From the NCBI RefSeq assembly GCF_900475275.1, contig NZ_LS483364.1, positions 1,736,001 to 1,800,000 on the forward strand: a stretch of DNA of 64,000 nt, in the 5' to 3' direction. Made by a program: the position numbers and the translations under genes. The notes under the pieces are model-generated. The model did not search any database. It was given only the letters and a program-made list of their open reading frames with translations, and was not told where the DNA came from. Positions 9,979-19,921 of this stretch are shown here, one piece after another (positions within the stretch are counted from its first letter, which is position 1; each line of letters opens with the position of its first letter). The stretch comes from Streptococcus sanguinis (GTDB lineage Bacteria; Bacillota; Bacilli; Lactobacillales; Streptococcaceae).

Positions 9979-12289
9979 TTTAAAAGAAAACAAAGTCAGT
10001 ATGCTGGTCATCGGGCTTTTCCTGCTTCTGACTCTGACTCTGAGCTTTGCAGCTACACGCCTGACCGTTAGTCTGACTAGCTCAATTGAGCGCTTTGTGG
10101 AAACAGCTAAAAGTCCTCACCTGCTACAGATGCACAGCGGAAGCGTCGACCGAAAACGGCTGCAAAACTTTGTCCAGCAGCATCCAGAAATTGCCTCTTG
10201 GCAACTGACAGACTTTGTCAATGTGGAAGGGTCAGCCATCCACATCAATGGGCAGGACTCGCTTCAGGACAGCTCCCAGGATAATGGCTTTTCCAGTCAG
10301 AACCAAAACTTTGACTTTCTGCTGGATCAGAATAACCAGCCTGCCCAGCCTCAGCCAGGGCAAGTTTATATCCCCCTTTATTATTACAATAGCGGAAAAA
10401 TCAAAATCGGCGACCAAATAAGGGTCGGCAAGCTGCAGCTGACTGTCCAGGGATTTATCCGAGATGCCCAGATGAATGCCGGTCTAGTCTCCTCCAAACG
10501 CTTCCTCATCTCACAGACTGATTTGCAGATTCTGAAAACAGAAGCAGTTGCATCTAATGAAAACCTGATTGCCTTTCGAGTACATAAGCTTAGCCAGATT
10601 TCTACCATCGAGCAAGCCTATAAAAATGCAGAGCTTGAGTCCAATGGACCGCCTATGATTACCTATCCGACGATCAAGATGATTAACGGCTTCAATGATG
10701 CTCTAGTCATCCTAGTCATGGGGCTGCTGGTTATGGCCATCATTGGCATCACCTTTCTCTGCATGCGCTTTGCCCTCTTGACCAAGATTCAAGAAGAACT
10801 GCAGCAGATTGCCGTTATGAAGGTGATGGGATTGCCCCAAAGCTTTATCAGCAGGGTCTACCTGACCAAGTATTATTTCTGCCTAGCTCTGGCAACCATC
10901 GTAGGATGGGGACTGTCCTTTCTTCTGAGTTCTCCTTTTAAAAAGCAGATGGCACTGTCTATGGGGCAAAGTCCGACGCCCTTCTATAGCTATCTTCTGG
11001 AAATGCTAGTAGCTCTGTTGCTCTGTCTCTTGGTCTTCTGGCTGACTGCCCGTCCTCTCAGCTCCTTTAAGAAAATGACACCCAGCCAAGCTTTAAGATT
11101 AGCTTCTGCCAACAGTCTGACTGAGACTCGTTCTACTCCGAAAATGGGCTTACCGACTATCCCCTTCTTAGACAGACCCTATTTCGCCCTAAAAACGATT
11201 CTCAGTCATAAAAAACTCTATTTGACTATCTTGTTCATTGTCAGTTTGATTAGCCTGCTTATCCTGCTGCCAGCCAGTCTCTACAGCACTGTGATGGACA
11301 AGAACTTCATCCAATATCTGGGTGCTGGTCAGGCAGATGTGTTGGTTGATATTTCTCAGACTGAAGATATCGATACCAAGGCTGCCCAGCTTCTGAAAGA
11401 ACTGCAGTCAGACAAGGATATCGCAGAAATTAATCAGTACCAGAGCCAGAATTTCTCCTATCAAGACCAGCAAGGTCATACCCAGCAGTTGCGGGTAACT
11501 CTGGGAAACCATGCAGGATTTCCAGTCAAATACAGCCAAGGTCGTTATCCTAAAAACGAGTATGAAATTGCCCTCTCCAAGCTTATGGCAGAGGAGCTCA
11601 AGCTAAAAACAGGAGACAGCCTGACCTTGACGGTAGACGGTCAAGCCAGAAAACTAAAAGTGGTCGGTATTTACTCAGACCTGACCTACGGCGGCAAGAC
11701 CGCCAAGGCTGTCTTTGTGACAAAGCAAGCGCAAACGCTCAATAGTCTGACGACCATCCGTCTTAAAGATGCTAGCAACAAAGCTCAAAAAATCAACGAA
11801 TGGAAAAAACGCTATTCCAACTATAAATTAACCGATGTAGAAGACTTTTTCCATCAGACTTTTGATGACACTCTGGCCATGCTCCGCCTGATTCAGACCA
11901 GCGTTTTCTGGACAGGACTGGGAATCATCTTCATCCTTATGACCCTCTTTGTCTATATGATTTTCACCAAGGACCAAGCTGACTTGGCACTTTATCGGAT
12001 GCTGGGATTTGGCAGTGAACGACTCAGGAGCCACTACCTGCTCGCCGTCTGCTTCATCTTAATGCTGGCTTTGGCAATAGCCGACCTGCTACTCCTTAGT
12101 CTGGGGCAAGAAGTCTGCAGTCTGCTGCTCAGCAGCTTCGGTATCAGCAAACTCCAGCTCATCATCAATAAGTCGCTTACTTTTCTATGGACACCGCTGG
12201 CTCTGCTTCTTAGCGGACTCACAGCAGCACACATCAGTCTCCGAGCGCTGAACAATCTGGAAATTGGACGTTATCTCAAGGAACATTGA
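9953..12289 (+). CDS. ABC transporter permease with two FtsX domains
   Basis: 778 residues. One N-terminal helix is followed by a large extracellular region (about 40-250), then a three-helix FtsX core (about 255-380), another helix with a second soluble region (about 420-640) and a C-terminal three-helix FtsX core. The start overlaps the MFS gene but has AAGGAG at the right distance. It works with the ATPase that follows at 12347. Such permeases move lipids, peptides or antibiotics rather than small nutrients. Exact substrate unknown. Confidence 0.88.
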   Translation: MFQRLIKNDLKENKVSMLVIGLFLLLTLTLSFAATRLTVSLTSSIERFVETAKSPHLLQMHSGSVDRKRLQNFVQQHPEIASWQLTDFVNVEGSAIHINGQDSLQDSSQDNGFSSQNQNFDFLLDQNNQPAQPQPGQVYIPLYYYNSGKIKIGDQIRVGKLQLTVQGFIRDAQMNAGLVSSKRFLISQTDLQILKTEAVASNENLIAFRVHKLSQISTIEQAYKNAELESNGPPMITYPTIKMINGFNDALVILVMGLLVMAIIGITFLCMRFALLTKIQEELQQIAVMKVMGLPQSFISRVYLTKYYFCLALATIVGWGLSFLLSSPFKKQMALSMGQSPTPFYSYLLEMLVALLLCLLVFWLTARPLSSFKKMTPSQALRLASANSLTETRSTPKMGLPTIPFLDRPYFALKTILSHKKLYLTILFIVSLISLLILLPASLYSTVMDKNFIQYLGAGQADVLVDISQTEDIDTKAAQLLKELQSDKDIAEINQYQSQNFSYQDQQGHTQQLRVTLGNHAGFPVKYSQGRYPKNEYEIALSKLMAEELKLKTGDSLTLTVDGQARKLKVVGIYSDLTYGGKTAKAVFVTKQAQTLNSLTTIRLKDASNKAQKINEWKKRYSNYKLTDVEDFFHQTFDDTLAMLRLIQTSVFWTGLGIIFILMTLFVYMIFTKDQADLALYRMLGFGSERLRSHYLLAVCFILMLALAIADLLLLSLGQEVCSLLLSSFGISKLQLIINKSLTFLWTPLALLLSGLTAAHISLRALNNLEIGRYLKEH

Positions 12290-12346
12290 CCTTAAGCAGA
12301 TAGCTTTCGAGCACTTAGCATTTATTTTACATCCGAGGAGAAGCCT

Positions 12347-13090
12347 ATGTTATTAGAAGCACACAACCTCAGCAAAAGCTATCAGGAAAATCAGGAGCCC
12401 ATTCTCCGTGATTTGTCGCTGGAGATTGAAAGCGGCCAATTCATCGCCATCATGGGGCCGTCTGGTTGCGGGAAATCCACTCTTCTCAATCTTCTATCCA
12501 CTATTGACAGACCTGACCAAGGACAGATTCTTTACCAGGGACAGGACTTGCTGGCTATGAAAGACAAGGACTTGGACCGCCTTCGCAGAGAGTCTTTCGG
12601 CTTTGTCTTCCAGCAGGCAACCTTCCTGAAAAATCTAAATATCCTAGACAATATATGCCTACCGAGTATCATTGGTAAGAAAGGCAGTGAGCGAAAGGCA
12701 GCCTATGAGCGCGCCAAGGAGTTAATGGCTCTGACTGGGATTAAGGACATTGCTCACCGCTCTATCCATCAAGTATCGGGCGGCCAGCTCCAGCGAGCCG
12801 GCATCTGCCGGGCTCTCATGAACCAGCCTCGAATCATTTTTGCTGACGAGCCGACCGGAGCGCTCAACTCTCAGGCTAGCCGTCAAGCTATGGAACTCAT
12901 GCAGCACTTCCACCAGCAGGGCGCTAGCATTCTCCTGGTAACGCACGATGCCAGCGTAGCTACCTATGCCGACAAGGTCCTGCTCATTTTAGATGGCAAG
13001 ATAAAAAAAGAAGTTCTCTTTGACCAAACCTCTAATCAGGATAAGCGGCGCCAGCTGCTCTTGGCGGAGCTCAATCAGATTGGCATATAA
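12347..13090 (+). CDS. ABC transporter ATP-binding protein (MacB/LolD type)
   Basis: 247 residues with a complete nucleotide-binding domain: Walker A GPSGCGKST, Q-loop VFQQATF, signature VSGGQLQRAG, Walker B IIFADEPTGA and H-loop VTHD. It is the partner of the upstream FtsX-type permease and the last gene of the TetR-regulated unit, which ends at a terminator a few bases later. Confidence 0.92.
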   Translation: MLLEAHNLSKSYQENQEPILRDLSLEIESGQFIAIMGPSGCGKSTLLNLLSTIDRPDQGQILYQGQDLLAMKDKDLDRLRRESFGFVFQQATFLKNLNILDNICLPSIIGKKGSERKAAYERAKELMALTGIKDIAHRSIHQVSGGQLQRAGICRALMNQPRIIFADEPTGALNSQASRQAMELMQHFHQQGASILLVTHDASVATYADKVLLILDGKIKKEVLFDQTSNQDKRRQLLLAELNQIGI

Positions 13091-13095
13091 GAAAA

Positions 13096-13130
13096 GAGGC
13101 CCTTTGGCAGAATGCCGGGGTCTCCTTTTT
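13096..13130 (+). terminator. Terminator of the TetR-efflux operon
   Basis: GAGGCCC (13096-13102) pairs with GGGGTCTC (13117-13124) around an inner GGCA/TGCC stem, followed by CTTTTT. Confidence 0.75.
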
Positions 13131-13171
13131 ATGATATAATAGGATGAATACTGACAAACAAGGATGAAACT

Positions 13172-13885
13172 ATGACACCGCAAGAATTTTACCAGCTCTT
13201 AGCCCAGCAGGGAATCGAGCTGATCGACCGCCAGAAAGACCAGTTTGAGCGTTATTTTGAACTTCTGGTCGAATGGAATGAAAAAATCAATCTGACAGCT
13301 ATCACCGAGAAGAATGAAGTCTATCTCAAGCATTTCTATGATTCAATAGCGCCCGTTTTGCAAGGCCTGATTGGTAATCAAGAGCTTAAGCTGCTGGACA
13401 TCGGAGCCGGTGCTGGCTTTCCCAGCCTCCCTATGAAAATCATCTGCCCCCAGCTGGATGTGACTATCATTGACTCGCTCAACAAACGCATCAACTTCCT
13501 CAAACTGCTGGCAGAGGAGCTGGAGCTGGACAAGGTTCACTTCTACCACGGCCGTGCAGAAGACTTTGCTCAGGACAGGGCCTTTCGAGCTCAATTTGAC
13601 CTCGTCACTGCCCGTGCAGTCGCTCGCATGCAAGTTCTGTCTGAGCTGACCATTCCCTATCTGAAAGTTGGCGGGAAGCTCTTGGCGCTCAAGGCTTCCA
13701 ACGCTCCAGAAGAACTGGACGAAGCAAAAAATGCCCTCAACTTACTCTTTAGCAAGGTCCAAGATAACCTCAGCTATGCCCTACCAAACGGTGACCCCCG
13801 CTTTATCACAGTGGTGGAAAAGAAGAAAGAAACACCCAATAAATATCCCCGCAAAGCCGGCATGCCAAACAAAAGACCATTATAA
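13172..13885 (+). CDS. rsmG: 16S rRNA (guanine(527)-N7)-methyltransferase
   Basis: 237 residues. Class I methyltransferase with SAM site [17 protein letters not shown] and the conserved start region [17 protein letters not shown] typical of RsmG/GidB. It methylates G527 of 16S rRNA, and its loss is known to give low-level streptomycin resistance. It stands alone between two terminators. AAGGATG precedes the ATG. The C-terminal tail is basic. Confidence 0.96.
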   Translation: MTPQEFYQLLAQQGIELIDRQKDQFERYFELLVEWNEKINLTAITEKNEVYLKHFYDSIAPVLQGLIGNQELKLLDIGAGAGFPSLPMKIICPQLDVTIIDSLNKRINFLKLLAEELELDKVHFYHGRAEDFAQDRAFRAQFDLVTARAVARMQVLSELTIPYLKVGGKLLALKASNAPEELDEAKNALNLLFSKVQDNLSYALPNGDPRFITVVEKKKETPNKYPRKAGMPNKRPL

Positions 13886-13894
13886 GAAAAAAAT

Positions 13895-13917
13895 CAGGCA
13901 AAAATTGCCTGGTTTTT
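13895..13917. terminator. Bidirectional terminator after rsmG
   Basis: CAGGCAA / TTGCCTG stem with a 3-nt loop, A run before and T run after. It overlaps the stop codon of the convergent gene at 13917. Confidence 0.85.
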
Positions 13918-14378
13918 TATGTCATCTTCAATAATTCAATTTGCTTCAGACGTTCCTTTTTAACAGCTTCAAAATCACCTGGATACATCTTGTTTATCAA
14001 GGTAATAGCAAAATCTGCTGCCCAAAGGCCATGATATTTAACATGGGGACTAGCCACAAGCTGAGCCATCGTTCGATAGAATCTCACTTTAACTACATCT
14101 TCTTCCTTTTTTGCTAAACGTGAAATCTCAAAGCTCAGATTTCTAGCAGCATGATAAGAACTCTCCCCAGCTAGCCAGTCATCCATAGAGATAAAAGCCT
14201 GTTTCATCTCTTTTGTAAATGCAAAAGCAGTTAGCTCCGAAAGATGAGCAGCATATACTTGGCAAAATCGAACTACTTCTTGGTGTGTTTTTTCTTCATA
14301 AACTTTAATAAAGGCTTTCTTCAAGTCTGGCGCGTCCTCTATTTTCCCCAAAGGTTTTTGATAAGCATAGATATCCAT
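13917..14378 (-). CDS. Hypothetical helical protein, possibly Imm-5-like immunity protein
   Basis: 153 residues, predicted all-helical and soluble, no signal peptide. The pattern of an internal AARN segment, an ASPHVKYHGLWAADFAI stretch and a basic C-terminal helix resembles the putative immunity family Imm5. That is a weak resemblance judged by eye. GGAGG lies 10 nt before the ATG. It is the last gene after ecfT, only 18 bp away, so it may be co-transcribed with the ECF genes. No toxin gene is visible nearby. Function not established. Confidence 0.55.
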   Translation of the reverse strand: MDIYAYQKPLGKIEDAPDLKKAFIKVYEEKTHQEVVRFCQVYAAHLSELTAFAFTKEMKQAFISMDDWLAGESSYHAARNLSFEISRLAKKEEDVVKVRFYRTMAQLVASPHVKYHGLWAADFAITLINKMYPGDFEAVKKERLKQIELLKMT

Positions 14379-14396
14379 ATTTCACTTTCCTCCATC

Positions 14397-15233
14397 CTAC
14401 CTCCACGGGTTATAAAAGCGGCCGTGATTGACTGCGAAGAGGGCAAAGCAGAGCAATAGAAAGGCGACTGCCAGTGTCAGCACCAGCATATCTCGTCTGC
14501 TTAGAGCCTGATAGGTATACCATGTGCGTTTTTTATTTTTTCCGAAACGGCGCAGCTCCATGGCTGTGGCAATGGTATTGATGCGCTCTAGCGAGCTGAA
14601 AATCAGCGGAATGATAATCTGCAGATTTCCCTTTACGCGCTGAGACAGTTTGGCTTTCTTGGATAATTCCTGCCCACGCGCTTCCTGGGACATCCTGATC
14701 AGGAAGAACTCTTCCTGCAAATCTGGAATATAGCGGAGCGTCAGACTGACTGCGTAAGCAATTTTATAAGAAATACCAAGCTGATGTAGGCTGGAAGCAA
14801 ACTGACTGGGATGGGTTGTCATGAGGAAAATCACTGCCAGAGGTATGGTCGAAACATACTTGAGCAGGAGATTAAAGAGGTAGAACAGCTGCTGAGCTGT
14901 TAGATTATAAGCTCCCCATCCGGTCCAGAGGACATCTTTGGCCCCGTAGATATCGACACCATACTGAGGCGCAAAAAGATAGACCATCACTAAGTTAAGA
15001 GCAGCAAAGGATGCCGCAAAGACTAAAACAAATGAAATGTCTCGGATGCGGATACGGGACAGCCGAAAGAGACAGAGGGACAGCAGGGCTAGCCCCAGCA
15101 AAAAGCGAGTATCGTAACTAATCATGGCTGCCACTGATACCAGAACGAAGAACAGCATCTTGCTGGCACCGGACAGACCATGAAGAAACGTCTCGCCTGC
15201 ATGGTAGCCGATTAATTTTCGCTGATTAAGCAT
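14397..15233 (-). CDS. Energy-coupling factor transporter transmembrane protein (EcfT/CbiQ family)
   Basis: 278 residues. The T component couples ATP hydrolysis to substrate capture in ECF importers. Four to six hydrophobic helices and the two cytoplasmic coupling motifs are seen, the first as MSQEARG and the second as [15 protein letters not shown] precedes the ATG, which overlaps the end of the upstream ATPase gene by 8 bp. No S component is adjacent; two S components lie 6-8 kb away at 23.9 and 25.3 kb. Confidence 0.92.
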   Translation of the reverse strand: MLNQRKLIGYHAGETFLHGLSGASKMLFFVLVSVAAMISYDTRFLLGLALLSLCLFRLSRIRIRDISFVLVFAASFAALNLVMVYLFAPQYGVDIYGAKDVLWTGWGAYNLTAQQLFYLFNLLLKYVSTIPLAVIFLMTTHPSQFASSLHQLGISYKIAYAVSLTLRYIPDLQEEFFLIRMSQEARGQELSKKAKLSQRVKGNLQIIIPLIFSSLERINTIATAMELRRFGKNKKRTWYTYQALSRRDMLVLTLAVAFLLLCFALFAVNHGRFYNPWR

Positions 15234-16911
15234 GCTTGTCCTCCTTTTTTCGCATATAAAACTCGGTCAAAGCCAGAGGGTCGGCACCAATCTTCTCAGC
15301 CAGAGCAAAGATTGACGTTTCTTTTAGATGAGCCGCCGCAATCAACTTCTGATCTGTCAGCACCTGCGCAGGCGCCTTATCGGCTAAAATCTGACCATCC
15401 ACCACAACTACTGCCCGATCTGAATAATCTAGCATCAGCTGCATATCGTGGGTAATCATGATAATCGTATGTCCCTGCTGGTTGAGCTCGTCTAGAAAGT
15501 CCATCATCTCTGTATAATGGCGCTGGTCCTGACCAGCTGTCGGCTCATCCAAGAGGATAATCTCTGGATTCAGCACCAAGATAGATGCAATGGTCACCCG
15601 CTTTTTCTGACCGAAAGACAGAGCCGAAATCGGCCAACTACGAAATTCATAGAGGCCACAGGTCTTGAGAGCCGCATGGACCCGCTCTTCGATTTCCGCT
15701 TCTGCCAGTCCGCGCAAACGCAAACCTAGAGCCACTTCATCAAAAATCATGGCTGCCGAAATCATCTGATTGGGATTCTGCAGGACATAGCCAATCCGCT
15801 CAGCTCGCTCCTTGATGGAGTCTCCTTTGATGTCCTGACCTTTCCACCTATAGCTCCCATCAGTCTCGATAAACTGACAGAGGGCCTTGGCCAGGGTTGA
15901 CTTACCAGCTCCATTTTTACCAACGATGGCTATTCGCTCACCCTTGAAAATCTTCAGATTGATATCCTGCAAAATAGGCTTGCCGCCGCTCTGGTAAGCA
16001 AAGGACACATGCTCCAGTTCCAGCAAGGGCTCCTGAGGCTCTTTGTCAGAGTCAGACCAATCTCTGCCTTCAAATGTCACATCTGCCAGCTGCAACTGAT
16101 CCAAGCGGGACAATCCCTCAGTCTTTTCCACATCAACACCCAGCTGGCGTAGGGTCGTAATGTAGAGCGGCTCGCAAATGCCATTTTCAGCTAGCAGTTG
16201 TGTTCTGAGCAGGTCGTCTGGCTGTCCATTAAAGAGAATGCGTCCGTCATTGATAAGCACTAGCCGGTCTACTGGCCGATAGAGGACATCTTCCAAGCGG
16301 TGCTCGATAATCAGAGTCGTCGTTTCCGTCTCCCGATGAAGTTGGTCAATCAAATCAATGGTATCCTGCCCTGAATTGGGATCTAGGTTGGCCAAGGGCT
16401 CGTCAAAGAGCAGAATAGGACTCTCGTCAATCAAAACTCCTGCCAGACTGACGCGCTGCTTTTGACCGCCTGATAAATCCTGAGGCCGATGCTGCATAAG
16501 CTCTGCCAAATCCAGCTTCTCTGACCAGGTTTTAACTTTTTCACGCATAAGCGACAGCTCCATCACGTCATTTTCCAGCGCAAAGGCCAGATCTTCTGCT
16601 ACGCTAAGCCCGATAAACTGGCCATCCGTGTCCTGCAAGACCGTGCTGACTAGATTGGACTTATCATAAATGCTGGATTCAAAGGCTGGCTGCCCCTTAA
16701 TCAAGAGCTGACCGCTGGCCTCTCCTTTATAAATGTTGGGGATAATCCCATTGAGGCACTGACCCAGCGTTGACTTACCAGAGCCAGACGGCCCGACAAT
16801 CAGAACCTTCTCTCCCTCGTAAATTGTCAGATTGATCTGCTTCAGGGTCGGCTCAGACTGGGCCTGATATTGAAAGCTAAAGTCTTCAAATTGGATAATT
16901 GTTTTTTTCAT
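15226..16911 (-). CDS. ECF transporter ATPase with two fused ATP-binding domains
   Basis: 561 residues, two complete ABC domains in one chain. Domain 1 (about 5-240) has [17 protein letters not shown] and [12 protein letters not shown]. Domain 2 (about 300-530) has GKNGAGKST, the variant signature LSFGQKKR and [12 protein letters not shown]. This layout (EcfA1-EcfA2 fusion, like YkoD) pairs with the CbiQ-type protein encoded next. In other streptococci such an ATPase is adjacent to a UPF0397 S component, but here a nucleoside phosphorylase occupies that place. Confidence 0.92.
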   Translation of the reverse strand: MKKTIIQFEDFSFQYQAQSEPTLKQINLTIYEGEKVLIVGPSGSGKSTLGQCLNGIIPNIYKGEASGQLLIKGQPAFESSIYDKSNLVSTVLQDTDGQFIGLSVAEDLAFALENDVMELSLMREKVKTWSEKLDLAELMQHRPQDLSGGQKQRVSLAGVLIDESPILLFDEPLANLDPNSGQDTIDLIDQLHRETETTTLIIEHRLEDVLYRPVDRLVLINDGRILFNGQPDDLLRTQLLAENGICEPLYITTLRQLGVDVEKTEGLSRLDQLQLADVTFEGRDWSDSDKEPQEPLLELEHVSFAYQSGGKPILQDINLKIFKGERIAIVGKNGAGKSTLAKALCQFIETDGSYRWKGQDIKGDSIKERAERIGYVLQNPNQMISAAMIFDEVALGLRLRGLAEAEIEERVHAALKTCGLYEFRSWPISALSFGQKKRVTIASILVLNPEIILLDEPTAGQDQRHYTEMMDFLDELNQQGHTIIMITHDMQLMLDYSDRAVVVVDGQILADKAPAQVLTDQKLIAAAHLKETSIFALAEKIGADPLALTEFYMRKKEDKHA

Positions 16912-16920
16912 CTTATTTCT

Positions 16921-17682
16921 CTATAATGCCAGAGCGATTTGAATCGCTAGATTGGCAATCTTATCTTTTTCGTCTAAGTCTGCATGATTGGCAAGGTTGC
17001 GCATATCCCAAGCTTCCTCAGACAAGTGGTCGGCTGCATAAAAGAACTGACAGACAGTTATCTCTCGAAAAGCTGCTAAAGCCGCTACAGCTGAGCATTC
17101 CATATCCACACAAATAGCTCCCTCGGCCTTTCTCTGGCGGAGCTTAGCAGGTGTCTCACGGTAAATGCCGTCTGTCGTCCAGACCTTGCCCTTGCTGTGG
17201 GAAATACCACGCTCATCCAGAAAAGCCGTCAGAAAATCTTTCAAGCCAAGATTGACTTTCTGCTCACGGCTAGCTGGCTGGTAGTGATAGCTAGTTCCCT
17301 CATCACGCAGGGCCTCCGTCGGGATAATGACGGACGTTTCCTTAATCTCCTCATCCAAGATACCGCAAGTACCAAAAAGTACAAGCTTCTTCATACCAAA
17401 AGCAATCAGGTCTTCCAGAATAGCCACACAGGCCGAAGCTCCAACCGGTGCATTGAAGAGAGCCAGTTCTCGTCCATCTGCGAAAATACGATAGATAGGA
17501 ATTTCAATATTAGCCATGCTAGTCGTCGTAATCAGCTCATGCTCAAAATCCACTAGCATCCGCGCAAAAGTCTCTCTGGCAAAGCAGGAAACAGCCGTCT
17601 CCGGAAAACCCTCTATGGATTCATTCAAGTCCTCTGGGTTGATGATGGCCTTGCGACTTTGGTCAAATTCTTCAAGTATCAT
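16921..17682 (-). CDS. Nucleoside phosphorylase (PNP/UDP family)
   Basis: 253 residues. The phosphate/nucleoside-binding loops are recognisable: LFGTCGILD near residue 102 and VDMECSAVAALAAF near 190, matching the MEaaA purine/uridine phosphorylase signature. It cleaves a nucleoside with phosphate to base and ribose-1-phosphate; whether purine or uridine is preferred cannot be told. It is the first gene of a unit with the ECF ATPase and EcfT (9-bp gap), suggesting that the imported or recycled compound is a nucleoside or its relative. The ribosome binding site is weak. Confidence 0.85.
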   Translation of the reverse strand: MILEEFDQSRKAIINPEDLNESIEGFPETAVSCFARETFARMLVDFEHELITTTSMANIEIPIYRIFADGRELALFNAPVGASACVAILEDLIAFGMKKLVLFGTCGILDEEIKETSVIIPTEALRDEGTSYHYQPASREQKVNLGLKDFLTAFLDERGISHSKGKVWTTDGIYRETPAKLRQRKAEGAICVDMECSAVAALAAFREITVCQFFYAADHLSEEAWDMRNLANHADLDEKDKIANLAIQIALAL

Positions 17683-17748
17683 AGGCTTGCTCTTTTATCT
17701 CTCTTCCTGATGAAACAGCCAGCAGATGTCTACTGACTTCATCTTACC

Positions 17749-17754
17749 ATTGTA
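17749..17754 (-). promoter_or_regulatory. Probable -10 box of the nucleoside phosphorylase-ECF unit
   Basis: On the minus strand TGATACAAT gives a TACAAT -10 about 65 bp before the start. The -35 (TTCAGC) is poor. Upstream at 17781-17820 a GCCTGC/GCAGGC inverted repeat flanks a 27-base loop. Confidence 0.35.
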
Positions 17755-17873
17755 TCATAAAAAGGCGGTCTGCTGAATGCTGCCTGCATATTTTCTACAT
17801 AGGAAATGCCATAGGCAGGCTCTATAGCTACAAGTGAAGTGAGTACTTTATCCAATGATTTTCCAACAAAAAA

Positions 17874-17894
17874 GACTGGGAATAACTCCCAATC
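17874..17894 (-). terminator. Terminator downstream of the SemiSWEET gene
   Basis: GACTGGGA / TCCCAATC stem followed by a T run on the minus strand. The same stem sequence is reused at 23866-23885. Confidence 0.8.
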
Positions 17895-17899
17895 TCATC

Positions 17900-18160
17900 T
17901 TACATAAGGGCTGTTGCAGCAGTAATCAAGCCAAATACGATGCCTGGCATATTAGCCGCAGCCAAAGGAATATCCCGTTTCTCTTTAAATAGGCCATAAA
18001 TGACCCAGAGAGTACAGTTTAGAGCAGCTACTGAAGGCTGGATAAAGTCACCCTTGTTGCCAGCTAGATTATTCATAATCTGTGGGATATAGGAAACATA
18101 CATCATAACAGACATAAAAGTGGCCACCCAGCCCAAGATTAGCATGTGTTTTTCTTTCAT
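17900..18160 (-). CDS. SemiSWEET family sugar transporter (PQ-loop)
   Basis: 86 residues, three transmembrane helices. The PQ motif (SYIPQIMNNL), the sequence QPSVAALNCTLWVIYGLFK and the end region ANMPGIVFGLITA are hallmarks of bacterial SemiSWEETs, which dimerise to move sugars through the membrane. It is monocistronic, with its own terminator. The transported sugar is unknown. Confidence 0.9.
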   Translation of the reverse strand: MKEKHMLILGWVATFMSVMMYVSYIPQIMNNLAGNKGDFIQPSVAALNCTLWVIYGLFKEKRDIPLAAANMPGIVFGLITAATALM

Positions 18161-18290
18161 TTCGCTCTCCTTTTTATAAAACTGACCTCTATTCTATAGC
18201 TTCTTTTTGAAATTTTCAAGATATTTTCAATAATGTTATCAAAACGAAAAGAGTCACAAAATTGTGAGAACTGCTGACAGACCTAAAAAA

Positions 18291-18306
18291 GCCGCCTTTT
18301 GGCAGC
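18291..18306 (-). terminator. Terminator downstream of the DUF4299-like gene
   Basis: GCCGCC / GGCAGC stem with TTTT loop and a T6 tract on the minus strand. Confidence 0.75.
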
Positions 18307-18340
18307 TCTGTTAAGATTCACAAAGTAGATTTTCCTAACG

Positions 18341-19258
18341 CTAAAACTTCGGTTCTCCATCGGGAAGTTGGTCCAAAATGGCTTCCAGTTCCAGTCGATT
18401 GAGTGGCTGAATCCGAATCTGACTGGAATCCAGATAGCTACGGTGAGTGTCTGGAATTTTCTCCAAAAAAGCTTTTAAGTCCTTTGTTGTCAAGTATTTA
18501 TAGCCCTGCGGACTGCTAGCATCCTCTATCAGGATGTGGAGATGCCATTTCATGTCTTGACTAGCACCGCTCTCAATCATCTCTTTAACTAAGTAGCCCT
18601 TGGGCATGGGCTGAGTCGGAAGGACTGTCTCCACTCCTTCTGCCAGAACATAAGAACCCAGATATTTCCCATCCTGATCCTTATAATACTTAGGAGTTGA
18701 AAATTGACTCTGAACCTGCTGCATCTCGGCCATCTGTCTGCCGAACTCCTCCACAGGATCTTCAACTTTGAATAGTTCCAGAAGTTTTTCCTGCGACATA
18801 TACAAATCATGAGCATAGCCTTCGAAAACATGCATAGGCGCAGCTGCAACTCTGGCATCATTCAGACCATAGAGAATATCCGCTTCAAAATCAATATTAA
18901 AAATCCCGTCAGCAGTGTAAGTCGTGCCGTATTCATCGACAATATCCTGCTTCATCTTCTGAGCCAAACGACTCATGAAGAGAATAGCCCCTTTCCAGTC
19001 GCCTACCGTCGATGGTGTCAAGACGCGGACCTGATAGGTTTCCCGGTCTGGCAGATAATAAACTTCAAACCCACGGCCTGCCCCTTCCCAATAGACAGCC
19101 AGAAAAGTTCCGACCTGATCCAAGGATTGATAAGCCTTATCACCCTCGAGGCCTACAACCTCCAGCCCTTCCACCAAGGAAACCAGAGACAAGGGTGTTT
19201 CGACCGCCTTATAGCTAAACAAGCCCTTTCGGTTCTGAATGTAAAAAGAAATACTCAT
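18341..19258 (-). CDS. DUF4299-like protein of unknown function
   Basis: 305 residues, soluble, acidic, no signal peptide or membrane segment. The opening MSISFYIQNRKGLFSYK and overall composition resemble the streptococcal DUF4299 family; this is recognition by eye. A mixed alpha/beta pattern is seen with an FNIDFEADILYGL core and a hydrophilic C terminus. AAGGAG is placed 6-7 nt before the ATG. It appears to be transcribed alone. No enzymatic motif recognised. Confidence 0.7.
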   Translation of the reverse strand: MSISFYIQNRKGLFSYKAVETPLSLVSLVEGLEVVGLEGDKAYQSLDQVGTFLAVYWEGAGRGFEVYYLPDRETYQVRVLTPSTVGDWKGAILFMSRLAQKMKQDIVDEYGTTYTADGIFNIDFEADILYGLNDARVAAAPMHVFEGYAHDLYMSQEKLLELFKVEDPVEEFGRQMAEMQQVQSQFSTPKYYKDQDGKYLGSYVLAEGVETVLPTQPMPKGYLVKEMIESGASQDMKWHLHILIEDASSPQGYKYLTTKDLKAFLEKIPDTHRSYLDSSQIRIQPLNRLELEAILDQLPDGEPKF

Positions 19259-19552
19259 ACCATGCTCCTTTCTAACTACAAAAACCTTTCAAAAAGCGAG
19301 AAAATGCAAAATCAAAACTCAATACAGGTACAAACTAGATTTTCTCCAAGACTTTTAAGGATAAACTTCATTCGCAAAACGGACTCTGGTATTAGTATAA
19401 CATTTTTGGAAGAAAAAGACGAAAAAACCTGTATCCATGAAGAGACTTTCCGACTGAAAGCTTCATTAATACAGATTCTAAGAATATATTTGAACTTCAT
19501 AAAAAGGCAATGAATAAACTTCTAAGAAAGCACAACTCATTCTGAGCACTTC
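19259..19552. other. Intergenic region without recognisable gene
   Basis: 294 bp. I see no ORF with a ribosome binding site and no hairpin with a T run. It must hold the promoter of the 18341-19258 gene, but no clear -10/-35 pair stands out. Confidence 0.5.
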
Positions 19553-19912
19553 TTACTTTTTATCCTGCTGCGTCAGCTCCTGATTGTAGGACAAGGCTAG
19601 CTTGATCCAGTAAGGCAGTTCCTTTTGTCCTTCGCCATCTAAATCAATATAGCCATGATAAAGCCTGCCCTTCATTAACGTCACACTGGCACCATTTTTA
19701 GGCAGAACCTGCTTTTCCAGTTCCTTACCGATGCGTACCATGATAAGCTCTTGACTTCTCGAACTCACAGTAACGGTCATCTTACCTCGGACCATAAAAG
19801 CCAAACCACCAAACATCTTCTTCTCTTCTACCTCTTCTTCAAAAACATGAGGGGGAAGATCAGTAGCTAAAATGGCACGGACTTGCTGGGCTAAGGATTC
19901 ACTATAAGCCAT
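19553..19912 (-). CDS. TfoX/Sxy N-terminal domain protein
   Basis: 119 residues. The segment KKMFGGLAFMVRGKMTVTV is the typical TfoX_N core, here as a stand-alone domain without the C-terminal Sxy part. Despite the name, such single-domain proteins in Firmicutes are not known competence regulators. It is the last gene of an apparent araC-VOC-tfoX unit (9-bp gap to the gene upstream). Confidence 0.85.
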   Translation of the reverse strand: MAYSESLAQQVRAILATDLPPHVFEEEVEEKKMFGGLAFMVRGKMTVTVSSRSQELIMVRIGKELEKQVLPKNGASVTLMKGRLYHGYIDLDGEGQKELPYWIKLALSYNQELTQQDKK

Positions 19913-19921
19913 CCTTCTGCC

